From Monomorium pharaonis (lineage: Eukaryota > Arthropoda > Insecta > Hymenoptera > Formicidae), in the NCBI RefSeq assembly GCF_013373865.1, contig NC_050476.1, positions 4,572,501-4,636,500 on the forward strand: DNA of 64,000 bases. Direction: 5' to 3'. The notes under the pieces were generated by a model that saw nothing but the letters and a program-made list of their open reading frames with translations, ran no database searches and was not told the origin of the DNA. Below are positions 12,830-26,516 of the stretch, piece after piece; position 1 is the first letter of the stretch; each line of letters starts with the position of its first letter. The translations under genes were made by a program, and so were the position numbers.

Positions 12830-15800
12830 ACGAACTCTACATGATAATAAGTGTAATAAATGTCATTCATATAATTGTTCATATTATTACTTTGCGATAG
12901 AAAAGAATATAGTCATTACACAAACGCTAATATTTGTTATCAATTTTATGTCGTTAAAGATAAAATTATGCAAAACATACATTTAACATCTTACAGATAA
13001 CACTCAAAAACATTGTCTTTTCATCAAATTTTACGAGACAAAGTTTGTAATAGATTTTCTTTTACAAAAAAGGTAAATCACAACAGGTAGATCACAAACA
13101 GGTGGTAAAGCTCAACACGGAGTACACACATATACTTTCTCTCTCTTTCTCTCTGCATATATTTTTGTGGCAAAAATAGAAAAGTTCAAATAATAAAAAG
13201 AATAAGGAGGCAACAAAAGCTGGGAACACCACGTGTATCCTAGACGTTGGCAACGAAGAAAGAAACGCGTTCTAAAGGCGAAATTGATCGAGATCGCGCC
13301 GGGTCCGAAGAGACAAAGGGGAAAAAGGAGAACAGAGAATGATGAAGGAGAGAAGAGTGAAAGAGACGAGAGAATGAGAAAAGACTAGCGCGTCGGCCCG
13401 AGTTTGGATGAGTGCGAATTCCATCGCGTCGCGATCGAGTTGCTTAGAAAGCCGGTTGCACTCTCGTGCCTTGGTACCTACACGCATCTAAAGATGGCAA
13501 GATACCATATAGAAGAGGTAAATGGCTGGGCGCAAGAAGGCGGCAAGGGCCTGCCTTGGCCTCCGCACCGGTCTCTCTCTCCTTCTCTTTCTCTCTTTTT
13601 GCCTGCAGCAAGTATCGTGGCCTGTACCAGGTAACCTGTTTCACCTGACCGTGGTCAGGACGTGGCGTATGGTGCGTTAACTTGCTAGCTGCAGTAACAC
13701 TGGCCAAGCTCTGTATCATGGGCAAATTATCCAGACAGACGTTTTGTGCTGCAAGCGGTATACAAATCAGAGAGAGAAAGAGAGACTTCGAGGAGTAAGC
13801 TTTGAGTTAAAGTCAGCTTGCAAGTAGGTAAAGCTGTTTTTGTACATGCGAGCAGCGAGCAATAAGAAATTCTTATAAATCGCGTACAAAATATATTGTT
13901 ATTATGTATATGATGATTAATTCTTCTTTCATAAGCTTGAATAAAAAATTGTGCATTTTTTAAATTACAATTACAACGATAAAAAATTGTGTTACTTGAA
14001 CCGATAATTTTCATACAGGATATCCAATCAATATTCTTATTATGTTCAATGCGCTTCTCTATAGATTTATGTAGGTACCTTGAAAGAGAGGGGAACGATT
14101 ACGTCGATTATACTGGTAGCGATTGCTAGTTATAACCATCGTAATGTAAACAAGTAGTCAAGTATATTATTATCTAGCATTATCGTTGCAATCGCAAGAC
14201 TAATCGAGCCGGCGAAGAAAATGAGCGGAAAATAGTTGTTATCCGAAATTACTTGCGAGAAAATAATAAGACTACGAAACGATATTACAAGGCAGTGACA
14301 AGTGCTTTCCCGTATTGCAATTTCGGAATGCTCGAGGAATAGACGCGCACATTTAGAAACGATCGACAGTTAATTTCCTGACGGTGCACACTTTAGAGCA
14401 CAAAGCCCGGGTACGCGCTGCGTCAGTGTGCGTATTAGCCACGGTCGAATCTAGATTTACATTTATCCACTTTGCAGCCAGCAGCTGCTAGCAGTCCTGT
14501 GTCATTGGAACCACCATCAATTCGCTAAACAGCCATTGATACCCGTCAAAGCGCAGCTGCGTGGTATGCGCACGCTTATGGACTACACCGCGAGAATAAC
14601 TATCGTCTTCCATGTGCCGCGCTTAGATAGAAAGGGTATGAAAATACCATTCAGAATCTAAGAATGCGATTGTACACCGCAAGTTCCGCGCACACTGTGC
14701 CTCCTTTACCAGTCTTACACCGCGCTGCCTGACTTCGACTAAAATCCACCGCGTGAAGCACATATTTTATCCTCTTTATTCCGCCGCTGTGCTGAAGCTT
14801 CTTAACGTGAAAGCCGGCAAGAGCTCGCCCGCGCGTTTGCCAGCCAGCCTTTCCTCCTGTATCACGGTGCTTACGTGGAATCAATTATTCAAGGTGTCAT
14901 TAATAAAACAGCGAAATATATATCAAGCGCGATAGAAATCGTCCGTGGCGTACGTGTAGCGAGGCTGCGCGGATTCGAAAGAGGTACAGTTTCGCCGGTC
15001 GGACGATCACCGGCGCATCTAAGCGGAAAGAGGGATGGAAGACGAGGGTAGGGACAGGCAAGGGCGGACGGGGGAAACGAAGGGAAATCGACGGGAGTAG
15101 AGATTGCCGCAGCTCGGAGGAGCAGCTAGGAAAGACGGAGACGGCGCTAAACTCCGTGGTATCCTTGCCTACCCTTCGCCGATTCCCGTCCCTTCGCCCT
15201 GCACCCTTGAAGCCAGAGGAAGTGGGCCACCGCGCTTTATTTCCTCCTATTCGCCTGCCGCCGTCATATTCCGTTTTCGCCGTCGCCGGTTCCACTTTCT
15301 GCCACGACGTACGGAAAGCGAGTGCAGCAAGAGAGAAACTTCTGCTAAATTAATTCCCAACAATTTACATATGTCGCCCGCTATCGTTATGATAACAATA
15401 CGTTCGACGTCGGACTTTCGACGTAGAGTTCCCTAAGAGGATTTTGCATGCTCGTGACCGGCGGCGGTTTTGATCCGCCGGCGAATCGATATCGCATTAG
15501 CGATCGCTCTAACGATTTACGCTAATTGCGATTGCTAATTAGTTACGAATGATTCCGGGCGGTCCCGTATATTCTCCCCTATCTCATCACATATGTTCTA
15601 CACTACCATGTATTTCGGAAAGCACAGTATTTTCATAACCAGTGACACATCAATTATTAAATAATGTAAGTTTATTCCTGATATTTATGATTTAATGAAA
15701 CGTGATAATAAAATACAAATCAATTTAATGTTAATTTCCATCAAGTTGTAAATTAATACAAACTGAATGTAATTATAAAAATACATACGTCACAATAATT

Positions 15801-15890
15801 GCAGATAATAGAAGGTTGGTGTTAACCGTTAATTCATACTACATGTCGGAGGAAGTGCCGAGAAAATTAGATCCATTTCCGAATCCCGCG
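12830..15890. other. no gene seen
   Basis: AT-rich with a CT-rich simple tract at 13136-13156 and CT-rich DNA at 13570-13600. A GC-rich segment at about 14930-15310 has overlapping open frames on both strands. No supported gene. Confidence 0.5.
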
Positions 15891-16621
15891 CACGATCTCT
15901 CCGGCTCGTTCGGGCGCAGTTAGGTCAGACAGTCGAACCGCATATCGCATGGGGCTACTTTATTACGAGAAGGAGACAGCAGCGCAGGGAGGAAAAAAAG
16001 AAGAAGACAGATCGCGTGCATTTCTCACATTCACCGGAGCCGGTTCCCGTTCAACCGAGAGCTCCTTCTACAGGAAGAAGAATCACGATTTGAAATTAAC
16101 CTGGCCGGGCCAGGTTGGTATTCGAACTTGTAAGCGAGGTACTCGCGGTACAATGAATTCCTCTCGATAAAAGTAAAGTTCAATCGTAAAAGTAAAACCG
16201 GACCGTAAAATTTTCCACGGTGTAATGCGCTCTGTCTTTCGAGGCGAGTGTATTCCGCTGTGTTCCGCAGCGATTGCGCCGACGGAGATGAGGCGGGAGC
16301 GAGATGACGGGTAAAAAGCTGCGTGTAAAATTTCAATCTCGTTTCAGCGTTTACGTTTTTCTGCTCGTCGCGCGCGGCCGAAGGCTTGGATAAACGCGAA
16401 ACTATTCGTTAGAGTAGATGTACGCAAATACGGCGCCACAAGGGTTTGCACAGCGAAGAACGGTACGCCAATGTGTAATTAAGAAAGGGCGCTGCTCGTA
16501 AGCGTACAAGCGACGCGGAGAACCGAATGGAATACGGTTTTGCGGCTTTCTCTTTTCCGCGCGGAGTTTCACGACTTGTTTGCTGTCCGAACCTTCCGGA
16601 GGCATCGCGGTCTTTTTGGAG

Positions 16622-16665
16622 ACCCGCCCCGTCCATCCCGCCCTGTTTCCCCCCCCCGCCCGCCC
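16622..16665 (-). other. C-rich run, G-quadruplex motif on the minus strand
   Basis: Seven or so C-runs of three or more bases, including a run of ten, lie close together. The minus strand meets the quadruplex pattern and the plus strand could form an i-motif. It caps a GC-rich block at about 15900-16670. Confidence 0.6.
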
Positions 16666-16739
16666 TTACTCCCTAACTCACCGCGATGAAACGCATCGGA
16701 TCGACCAATTGCCAATTGGCCGAGGTCTACCTGCAATTG

Positions 16740-19130
16740 ATAAAGGCTACAGTTGAATGGAACGGGCGAGTGTATCGAGTGGCCCCGAATAACAATAGGC
16801 GGCTGAACGAAGAATAAACGAGCTTACTGTACTCGCTCTTTGCTCCGCGGACCGCCTCGCCAGCCCTTGTCCTTCCAGTTTTTTGTCTGCATTCTTTGCC
16901 CCGTCTCGCTTACCGCACGTTCGACAACGAGCGCTGTCTCTACTTAACTCGCAATACGTCTGTCCGCGCGCACCGCGGTGAACACCAAGACGACACCCTA
17001 TAACATAATCAGTCCGCAATGTATTTATCGGACCATTCCAGAGACAATGCCCATTGTGCAGCAGGTACTTGTTTTCGCGCGACTGTAGCGGCACATGGTT
17101 AGTTACCGCGGACGTGAGCTCGAATACACGACTGGGTGAAAATCTATGGTGCCTTTTCTGACAATGCGGCTTAGCCGGTGATTAATAAATATAAGAATAA
17201 AGAGTAGCGCGCTTTTCGAAAGCAGCCGAGATAGTAAAAACCAATTGTAATACGAAATAAAATATTAAGTATTAAATTTTGTTTATATAGTACACTACAG
17301 TTGCCTCACCAAAGTTTCTCCGCCAAAGGACTTCCAAGTTTTCATTTCTACTATAAACTCCGCATCTTGTGACGGAGAGACACATATTTTCTTTATTCCG
17401 CTATGAAATAGGCAATAGGGAATGAGGAAGATGCAAAGATGACAGATTTCCCTCGATTGTTCTTTTGGCGCAAGCTTTTTACCGTAACTTGAAAACAGAC
17501 AATTTGCCTCTTTCTCATTCTAGACAATTGTACGTCGCGCAGCTGTATTGCGTTCAGCCATTCTCAACCTATCTGCGAGACATAATAGCTGGTGCCATGT
17601 TTCCGACGGACATTTCAGACGCAATATATATTGCACTTCATGGCATTAGTCGGAACGCCATTAAGCTGCCAATGCTTAGTTCCCGCGTGAAACAAAGTTA
17701 GCGATGCGACTCACGCATAAATGAGTTTCAATACTTCCATATTTCTTCGGAATTGCTTCTTTGGAGGCGGATCAACGACACGAGATCGAGTGAGCTTCAA
17801 TATTTCAGTCGCATCTATCGGATACATCCTGAAGCTACTTCCTCCGCTTTTATGAAACTTCGGAAAAAGAGAACAGTAAATAAGCTCACTTTTACTCGAG
17901 CGCCCGCGCTCGTAAAGGTCTTCTTCCGTGTCTTCTATTCTCCGTTACGATACAATAAATATGTAAATGAAATAAGATATCGGTAATAAAAGGATTTGCC
18001 CGAGCGTCTCTTGCTCGCTTAAATTTCTTCGCGTTTTCATGAATAATTTCATGACGCCATGATCAAAACTTCACTTCCACCCGTTACTTGTACAGCTGTA
18101 TGATTCAACAATTAAACCAGATTGGAATCATACACAAGCAAAGATTTTACTTCGTATTGGAAAAGACAAGAAAAAATTTAAAATTTGCTATAATTCAAAG
18201 ACGTTAGCACCATAATCCTAGTTGTTTCCTTTTGAATTTAATGTTTTATTCAATTCGTTCCACGTATTATACAGTATCGTATTGATTATCAATAACATCA
18301 TTTACCGTACAAAATGTATGGTAAATATCTCGTAAATTTTATTGACAATTCATGGTTACGTATCAATCCGTCATTGCATAAGAAGACAAATCAACAGTTC
18401 AGTCCCAAAATATTCTGACCCCTTCAGACGCCATGTACTTCGTGCTCCGATTTCACGAAGCTTTAAGGACGATAAGCATCGCTACTCTTGCCAGAATGCC
18501 GGCTTCGTGACTCCGGGACGCAGTTCTACAAAGTATCTTTCTCTCAGAGCCACTTTGGCGCGCGATCGAATTACGAGAATGCACTTTTCTCGTGCGATCG
18601 AAAAGGCTAACACGTCGCCGAAACGAAATTTACTGAAATTTCCGACGAATGGAAATAAACTCGAATGGAAAGGTACAAGAATCATTTAATGCTTATAAAT
18701 AAAAAGAACAGAAAAATTGTTGCGGACATTTGATAAAAATAGTCACCGTTCGAAAATTGTAGTCATTCAACTACTTAATTATTTTACTTCTTAATCATAT
18801 TAACACTAATATGTACAAAAGAAGCAGAATCACTTCTATCTTTCGTTTCTATCTTCATTTTATCAATTGTTTATTTTCTTATATCTGATCAAGTAAAATA
18901 TGTGTTTTTGATGTATAAATCTAATTTAAAAGATAACGAAAATTAAAGAATGTTTGGCGAAGATCACTATCACCGAGAAAATGACTCGTGTCATCGAGGG
19001 AATCAAAGCGATGCAGGTTCTGGAGGGAGAATTTCGTCCCGCTCTCTCATCGCGCTATATTCGGGGACATCGAAGTTTCCGCAGGAACGGACGCTCTGTG
19101 AGATATGAGTTCGCGAACTGTCGTCGAGGG
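16740..19130. other. no gene seen
   Basis: Mixed composition. An open frame at 17465-17701 (plus) has a protein-like composition but starts at TTG and has no splice-site or domain support. Confidence 0.45.
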
Positions 19131-19138
19131 CGGTGTCG

Positions 19139-19178
19139 TCCAGCGACGACGACGTCGTCGTCGTCGTCGTCGTCGAGA
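19139..19178. repeat. (GAC)n/(GTC)n trinucleotide repeat with strand switch
   Basis: The tract begins as GAC/CGA repeats and switches to GTC repeats near the middle, so its halves are reverse complements and can fold back. It yields a short Arg or Ser homopolymer in some frames, which is not evidence of coding. Confidence 0.85.
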
Positions 19179-19179
19179 A

Positions 19180-22100
19180 AATAAAATCTGCCAGATTACG
19201 GAGCCTGCAGGCAGTATGAGGACGCTCTATAAGCTCGATGACCGTGGGTCGCATATTGCAACCCGAATCCTTTTGTTCCTTTCTCTCGAACAAAAAGAAG
19301 CACAGCGAGCGAATCTACACTGATCGCCTGATTGTCGGAATCTAACGTCAATCATGTCCGTGCCACCGATTTTTGACATCAAATTTCAAATCCACTAGCT
19401 CCCGCGCGTGAGATATAAATCTTCTGAAGCTTCGTGTACTCTCGAAAGGACACTATCCACAAATATTTGGATCCCCGCTAAGATAAATTTTGGGAATCGT
19501 TTCACGTTTTTGCGATATTTGGCTACGAGCCAAAACCCGATATAACAACAAATCGTGATGATAAAATGTCTCCAGCCTTAAAAAATTAAATGGTAACGAT
19601 TTTTATTCTCATGAGATATTACTTTTACGTAGCAGCATTCACCTATGCATCGTGCAAATATGTCAGATTTTATAATCAAGCTGCGATCAATAAAGTAAAT
19701 TACACAAAGACCCCAAAACAAACTATTCTCTCATCGAATGAAACATTACTCTAAAAAAGTAAAAATTGAATGTGTAATTTTCAAATAATTTTTTATTCTA
19801 TTCTAAAATTTAGAGAATATGTAATAAATTAAATTTCTAACATTTTATTCCTGTGCTAATTGATATTAGTGTGAGTATCAAACAAATCATACAAAATTGA
19901 GCTCTATCATATTTCGCATTGCTCTTAATCTTAAGGCACCAGTATTTTCGGTGATTGTACGTGCAGACAAAAAAGTAGAATGTGTCAGCCAGCCGGAACG
20001 AGAGTCTTCCGGAAAATCTCTCGGTATGGAAGACGGTTACGGAAGGAACGCTTACGGGAATGAGAGAACCAAGCAGAGCAGACCGGAAGGACAGCGGCAT
20101 ATCGGAATAAAAGCCGTAAACGCGGCAAGATAGAATCTAACCAAGGCACTTCGACAGATCTCCGTGAAACGAGAATGCACGAGGATGCTCCGGCCGTAGG
20201 GATTTGTTTTTATTATAAGGTATGCAAATGGCGTACGCGGAACGCCGCTGGGGTTCTGGTTGCGCGGCCCATGTCTTAGGCTCTCTATTCCTTTCTACGG
20301 CGGCACGGTCATAAACTGAATTGTAAAAGCGGGAGTAACTCTTTTTCACTTAAGGATTTTTAAACAACGCTAAATCGCCATAGACACCATGTTACTGTAA
20401 CGCAAGAACAGATGATTATCAGTTTCATTTACGATCTACGGCCAGAGGGGAGGAGGGGGATAATTACGACCAGAGGAATTCAAACGCATCTTCTCACCTC
20501 GCGCTCGCGTACAGGAATCGTACAGGAATCCGCGAAGCGAGATGACACGTGTAATCCGAAAGCGACGAACGCATGGCTAGACACGCGCCTGTATGCACGC
20601 GTGTGCATGTGTGCGTGCCGGTAACCGACCGACTCCCGGGAAGGCGATTCGTCGTCAACCAAAGCGTAAACTGCATTTCGGGGTCTCCCGATTCCCCCGC
20701 CGGCGAAACCATTTTTCCAGCCCAGCGATATATCACGGGGAACCGCGCTCGTTCTCTCCGCGCTCGTGCGCGCCGGACGGGCATTTTTGTCGGGTCATAC
20801 AAGACCCCCATGTATAACGCACGAGAGAAGTCCCGACGTTATCCGGAAGAATTCTCTCGGTGTTTTATTATCGGCTTCGTTGGACATAAATTCTCCGCGC
20901 CATATATCAATCTCCATAATTTTTAATTCCTCTCTAGATGCGGCTCCGATATCGATAGGTGCGCACGCAATATATATAGGTATATGTCACAGATAAACTA
21001 AACTACCATTCCATAAAATGTGAATCATAAATCCCCGGGTCGTGTTAATTTTTAAACGAAACCCGCGGTTATTGGCAATTCACTCACCTTCCATATGAAT
21101 ACTCGTTCGTTAATGTCGCGGTAAACAATTCAACGTCAATTAGCTCCTTAAAACAATTTAATATTCGTCAGCGAGTCAAAATTTCACGGACATTATTAAT
21201 CTTGAATAAGATTTGTGAGGTCGGCTGTATTTCTTCGTAGCACTTTTGAAACTGAATTGAATAGTACAACCATGTTGAAGTAAGCATCATCGTATCATGC
21301 ATAATGCATCTGGGTCTTTATCATATCATTGCAAAAACAATGTTCCACATCGGTATTATCTGCAAAACTTGCAAATCTCGGAGCGCGATCCATTAAAGAG
21401 CCACGACACCGCAAAACACGATAACGTAGACACTTTCGCATCGGCAAATAAACGTCAGTAACAGTCGCAAAACTCGTGAATTTCAAAATCTTGGCGAGCG
21501 TAAATGCACCTGACCCATTTATACGTCTTGACGGCGAAGTTAACGCTGGCAAGTTTCCTCCGTCTGATGGAAAACAATACTACCGGAGTCGGATTAAGCA
21601 GTATTATGTATACGAATCTCCGTAACTGTGTGTGTACCTAAGCGTAGCTTCTTCATTTTTCCTGCCTGCATATGTGATCCATGCGCGTGCACCGAGTAAA
21701 CGTTTCACTGCCACATACCCGAGGATGCTATCAAAATTTACGTGGACGTATACATCTCAGATACGCACTGTGGAATTATGCCTTTGCACACACACACACA
21801 CACACATACATGTAATATTTCTTAATGGATTATTATTCGATTTTTTTATTAGATATTCGTTAAAACATTACAGAGGATAATGTTTTCATCGCGAAAAGTA
21901 TTTTCCATAAATCTTCAAATAAAATTTGAAACCATCAATCTTAATATTCTGTCATTTAAGCGTGGCCATAATTTATCACGACTTCGTCTCTTTCGTCGCT
22001 TAAAAATTCGATTATTATCGACAATAAAAACAATCAATCTCAAACAACCTCCCTCATTAGTCTATTCTATACAATCTGTGGCTGAAGGAACATCTGATAG

Positions 22101-22290
22101 TCTCAGGACACCTTGTACATGTGCGCGTCAAATGGGCATACACAAAATTATACCCTCCGCAAGCGACCACACGTAGAAACACGGAGATTCTGGGTTTTTT
22201 TTGTACGTGAAAAGGGCGCGCGCGTGTGAGGGCACGGATTATGCGTAGCCCTTCGCGTATACACGAAGGGGACTCATATAAGTGCACTCG
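19180..22290. other. no gene seen
   Basis: AT-rich to about 19900, then patches of GC-rich DNA. An 11-base tandem duplication (GTACAGGAATC twice) lies near 20509-20530. A minus-strand AAG|GTGAGT match at 21088 has no matching upstream exon that I can define. Confidence 0.5.
21787..21806. repeat. (CA)10 microsatellite
   Basis: Ten perfect CA units. Confidence 0.9.
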
Positions 22291-22900
22291 CATACGCGCA
22301 GAAGGAATCCTTGACGTTGCCGTGTAGCCAGGCGTGCAAGCAGGATATCGCCGCCGCCACTGCCGCTGCCGGTTGCTTGCCTGGCTGCTGCGAAGACCAG
22401 GCATGTTTGCCGACACAAATAAACGAAAATAAAGTAGCCCGAGTAGCTACTCCCGAGCCCCGGCAGAGAGATCGGCTTCAATTTATACAACTCAGTGTTC
22501 GGACTTAATCTGGGAGACAGATTTACACCCACGGACAAGGACAGAGGCGATCCGGGCGGTGAGGGGAGGGAAGGGGACACGGAGGAAGAGAAGAGAAGAG
22601 AACGACGCGACGGGAGAAGGAAGAGACACACCGATGTTTACTCCGGATTCTCCTCCGCGCCCTCAACTTTTTCCCGCGGCGGAGGGAGACGCGAGGGAGA
22701 ATCGAATCCAATGACACACAATGAAGACTAATTACTGTCGATATCGGCGCGCACGCCGAGGTCGAAAACCTGGCGGCAGAGAGAAAATATACCGCGGCCG
22801 CCAGGTACTTCGAGCAACCGATATTTCACCGGTGGCACCCTATGATGCTGCCAGGAGAAAATAATTTATCTCCTTCGAGCGACGCGCGCAAAATCCGCGC

Positions 22901-22933
22901 CGTAATTAATTATTCGAATTATATTTAATTACG
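22901..22933. repeat. AT-rich imperfect palindrome with homeodomain-like cores
   Basis: The outer arms CGTAATTAA and TTAATTACG are exact reverse complements over 9 bp, and the interior is centred on TTCGAA with small insertions. The element contains TAATTA-type cores, which homeodomain proteins commonly bind, and sits inside otherwise GC-rich DNA. Regulatory function is inferred only. Confidence 0.5.
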
Positions 22934-23111
22934 TAAGCCGAACCGCGAGATCACGATCCGGCCGGACCCCTGATAGATCCCGGCTGCTAACGCGACTCCG
23001 GCATTGTGTGCCCGAAGTCGTATGAAAAATTGGAATCATATACGGTTATAAATGGACAAGAGTATGATTGCATATAATCGCATATAAAAATTGATTTCTC
23101 CCTTGGAACGC

Positions 23112-23126
23112 CGCGCGCGCGCGCGC
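23112..23126. repeat. (CG)7 alternating tract
   Basis: A run of alternating C and G, a potential Z-DNA former. Its retention fits a genome without strong CpG depletion. A CAG|GTGAGT match lies 20 bases downstream (exon end would be 23145, plus strand), but no pyrimidine tract precedes it. Confidence 0.85.
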
Positions 23127-24746
23127 AAAGTCCCAAAGTCCTCAGGTGAGTTTTCTCGCTGCGCTATTCCCCGCGCACGCTACAGCATACATTCATAGCT
23201 ATCAGCGATAATTAATATTGATTTATGCATACCGCAATTTCACTCGAAAAATCTGGCGCAATCATAAATCTCCGCAAGTGCAGCGGTCGTATCATATCAA
23301 CGGAGAATTCGATATTGAAATCGGTTTTAATAGCCACGATCACGAATCACGCTGGGGGGCATCACGGCGGTGCGATCGTTCCTGCAGATCGATGAAGTCG
23401 ATCTGCCTTTAAATACGAACGTCGATCGCGTTTAATCTTGGACGCATCGAGCGACACTGGCACTCAATCTCGCTCAAGCTCGAATAGCAAGATCAAAAGG
23501 AGAATATCGGAACGGTCGGCGTGTGCGTGCCAATAAAACGATCCTATCGGTGCACGGCTCGATGTTATAGTAAGTTAATATTGACAAGTAAGTCGCGACC
23601 ATTATCGGAACACGTGGCTCGCTCGGGATAGGGCGGAAAATCGTGCGAGGACGACCGTGTGTGGGTCGCTCCAATGACGATGTTTCGTTGATCTGAATAA
23701 ACCGGTGTGTAATGGAATAAACCGCTATACGTGTCCCCGGTGACTCTCGCCGCCGCCGCTGGAAACCGCGCGCGCGGAGCGGAGCGGAGCCGAGCGGGCG
23801 TACGTTATCTCTCCGCGTTTGTTTGCTCCGCCGCGCAACCCCCCGGCGAAGTTGCATATTAATAAAAGTTCCAGCAAATTAGTTTAGTTTCCTCGGAGTT
23901 TCCCCGGCCGACTTCTAGCCGTGTAACTTGTCGTTGCGGCGTGCATCTCGATACGGATTTCTTCGCGTGTGTGTTCGCGCCACCGAGCAGGTCTAAATAG
24001 CTCGCCGCTTCGGGACGAACTGAGCCCGCGTTTGCTGCAGCGCGATGCAAATCCGACATGCATCGACCCCCCCCCCGTCGAAGCTAAAAATAGCGATACG
24101 CGTATAATTGCGCGTAATTGCAGATAATTCCTCCGAGCGCGTATTCGCAAGAATTAAATTGTAATTTATTTTGCCGCGCCGAACCATTAGGTCACCGTCG
24201 ACGAGCTCCACAAAACAATTTTACGCGAGTCATATAATTATTATATTATTATTCAAAACTTGTTTACCGCTGTTAATTAAGAAATTTATTCATTATGCGT
24301 TTTGTTTGTAACGCTGAATATTAATTGACTAATTATGTAGGTATCCGTTATTGTCGTTACTTCAAAACGCGCGGCAAATGCGGTCGCGGCGATCCATCGT
24401 CAAGTTAGAGCGCGCGTGCTATCGCGTTTTCACGAGAAATTGCGCCCCGACAAACTATCAAAGTGCTAGAGTGCCGCCCGGAGAACATTGCTTTCTCCCG
24501 GCGCTCACATCGAGTTTGACACGAGACATAAGTCCGCGGACGACTTTACGGGGTATACTACTACCTCCATTCTGTCATCGCATTTTCATCGCACCTCCCT
24601 AACGTCCGTGCCATGTTTCATCCGCGCGTGTGATGGATGCTGTACAAATGTGTTCATACGTCTTAACTCTCGCGTCCATGGTTTCTCGAGATCGCTGAGT
24701 AGTGACCAGAGGAAGTGGACGAGCCGAGGTGAAGGAGAAGGAAGAG

Positions 24747-24760
24747 GGCGGGGGGGGGGG
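24747..24760 (+). other. G-rich tract (GGG then G11)
   Basis: A GGGC step followed by eleven G's, within a purine-rich stretch at about 24715-24800. Quadruplex-capable. Confidence 0.6.
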
Positions 24761-25662
24761 CAAACGGGAACGCGGGCGGGGAACCCGGGGGTCAGGGATG
24801 AAGAGAATTGCGCCTGGATTGTGTTCCCGCTTCCTCGCCCGGAGGAGAACTTGTAGCCATATATCAAACCGAGTTCTGTCTTCTCCTCTGCGCCACGGTC
24901 CGCTACTGACTCTGCCTTCCGCAAACTCCCTAACTTACGCGGCGGTATACTTACGTGTACTCTCGTACGACCTTTCCGTATGAATACGAATACACCTTGT
25001 CCTCGCGGCCAAACGCATCCTGACGTTGCGCGTTATGACTGTTTTAGGTATAGGGAGCATAGATTCTAATCTGGTCGACAGATATATATCACTTAGAAGA
25101 GTGGCCTTTACACTTGCTCCAGATTGTAATAAACATTTTCGTGCACAATTACGACAAGGGTTGACACACGAATCCCGCATAACAAAAATATACTACCGCG
25201 TTTACAATGATCTTATTCTCTAATAAAGACCTTTATTGTCAGTATAGTAGAGTTCTAATGATGATTGACAACGTGCTCAACGCTTGGTCTCTGCATACAA
25301 TCAACAAATGCAAGAAATGGAATGCTACGTCTACTTCAGTTCCGATCCTAAAAGCAGGCCGTTAGGAGGAAGCTGAGCGAGCCAGCTCCGAGCAAATCGT
25401 GCTCGCCGAATGAGGAACGACAAAACCTCGTCGCTCAGATAATGTGATTAATGGGGCTAAACGTTTCTCTTCAACCCCCTCTTCCTCTCCCTCCCCTTTC
25501 CATTCTCCGCGGAGCAGCGGCACGAGCAAGAAATGTCTCTATTCTGACCCATCGAACAACGACTGTCATTGCGCCGTCGATGTCGCCGTCGTCCACGTTG
25601 GTGGTACCTCGAGGGCTCTCCCCTTTATAAATTCAACCAAGCGCGGGAAACTCTTACTCGAA

Positions 25663-25706
25663 GATGACGACGGCGACGACGACGACGACGACGATGACGA
25701 CGACGT
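25663..25706. repeat. (GAC)n trinucleotide repeat
   Basis: About fourteen GAC/GAT units, slightly interrupted. One frame reads as poly-Asp, a common artefact of such repeats. Confidence 0.9.
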
Positions 25707-26471
25707 GGTCAGCGTTTTACGCTAATGCATGTCATATATTCATCTCGCCCGTATCTTGCTCCGCAGTTTCGCGGCGGTTGTGTGCGCGGTCGACGATAAA
25801 TGCGGTCTCTTCCGCTAGATTCGCTCAAAGAGGAAAGCGGAATGGACATTCGAGAAGAATAGGCGCGTAAGAACTCGAGTGGACAAAGTAGAAATGGCGG
25901 CATTAATTTCGCTCCGCGCTATGAGAGAGAGAGAAAGAGGAGTTCACCCGGCGACGAAGTAGTCCAGACATCGTCGAACATTAAAGTCATGCCCAATTTA
26001 AACATTTTTGCGTCGTTTCGCTAGTTAAATGGCCTGGTACAACTCGAGTACTTTAATAACATATTGCTGCGTGCAAATCTAAAGTTCAGTAGCTATTATT
26101 GCCGTTAATTACCGGGTCATTTCAAAATAAATTTCGACAAGATCGGTATCGCTGCCTAATCATAAGAATCGAATTATTTAAGTAGTAAACTAATTAAGAA
26201 GTAATGTTACATACGTGCGTTCTATCTGCGCTTTCCGTCCAACGCGTTATTTTGGCAACAGCAAAAAAACAGCACAAAGTTTCTCTTATTTTTGAGTTTT
26301 CCTACTTTTCCCTAATCACAGCCGTTGCCACCTCCTAAGTAAAACCTGCTAATTGCTAGCTTAAGGCACAAATGAGGATCCGTGAAACTGGCTTACAACG
26401 AGAAGGCAGTTGCTCCGTTGATGCACGTGCACTGATATGGCGCAAACGCTAATATCGCACAGAGAGGAAAC

Positions 26472-26516
26472 GAGAAAGGAGGAAAAAAGAGAGAAAGAGA
26501 GAGGGGGGAAAAAGGA
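26472..26516 (+). repeat. 45-nt uninterrupted purine tract
   Basis: Every base from 26472 to 26516 is A or G. Mirror-like purine tracts can form triplex DNA, and GA-rich stretches can bind GAGA-factor-type proteins in insects. Both roles are inference. Confidence 0.8.

Larger units (their letters stand above)
22300..24940. other. GC-rich block with purine tracts, no gene seen
   Basis: Contains GA/GGGA-rich DNA at 22555-22630, the palindrome at 22901, the CG tract at 23112, GAGCG-type repeats near 23775 and the G11 tract at 24750. CpG is frequent throughout. The many open frames are short and overlap on both strands. Possibly regulatory. Confidence 0.35.

Noticed and set aside
12245..12990. 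Several overlapping 90-150 codon frames in one block
   Set aside because: They occur in competing frames on both strands, as expected from CpG-rich DNA with few stops.
18207..18220. Short match to the miR-29/285 5' end
   Set aside because: Only the first nine bases agree and no hairpin is evident.
21081..21090. AAG|GTGAGT donor-like site on the minus strand (similar ones at 35563 and 47954)
   Set aside because: No acceptor and open frame could be paired with any of them; isolated donor matches are expected by chance in 64 kb.
23112..23150. CAG|GTGAGT on the plus strand at 23145 as a second ratchet site
   Set aside because: The preceding bases are CG repeats and AAAGTCCC, with no pyrimidine tract or branch point, so only the donor half is convincing.
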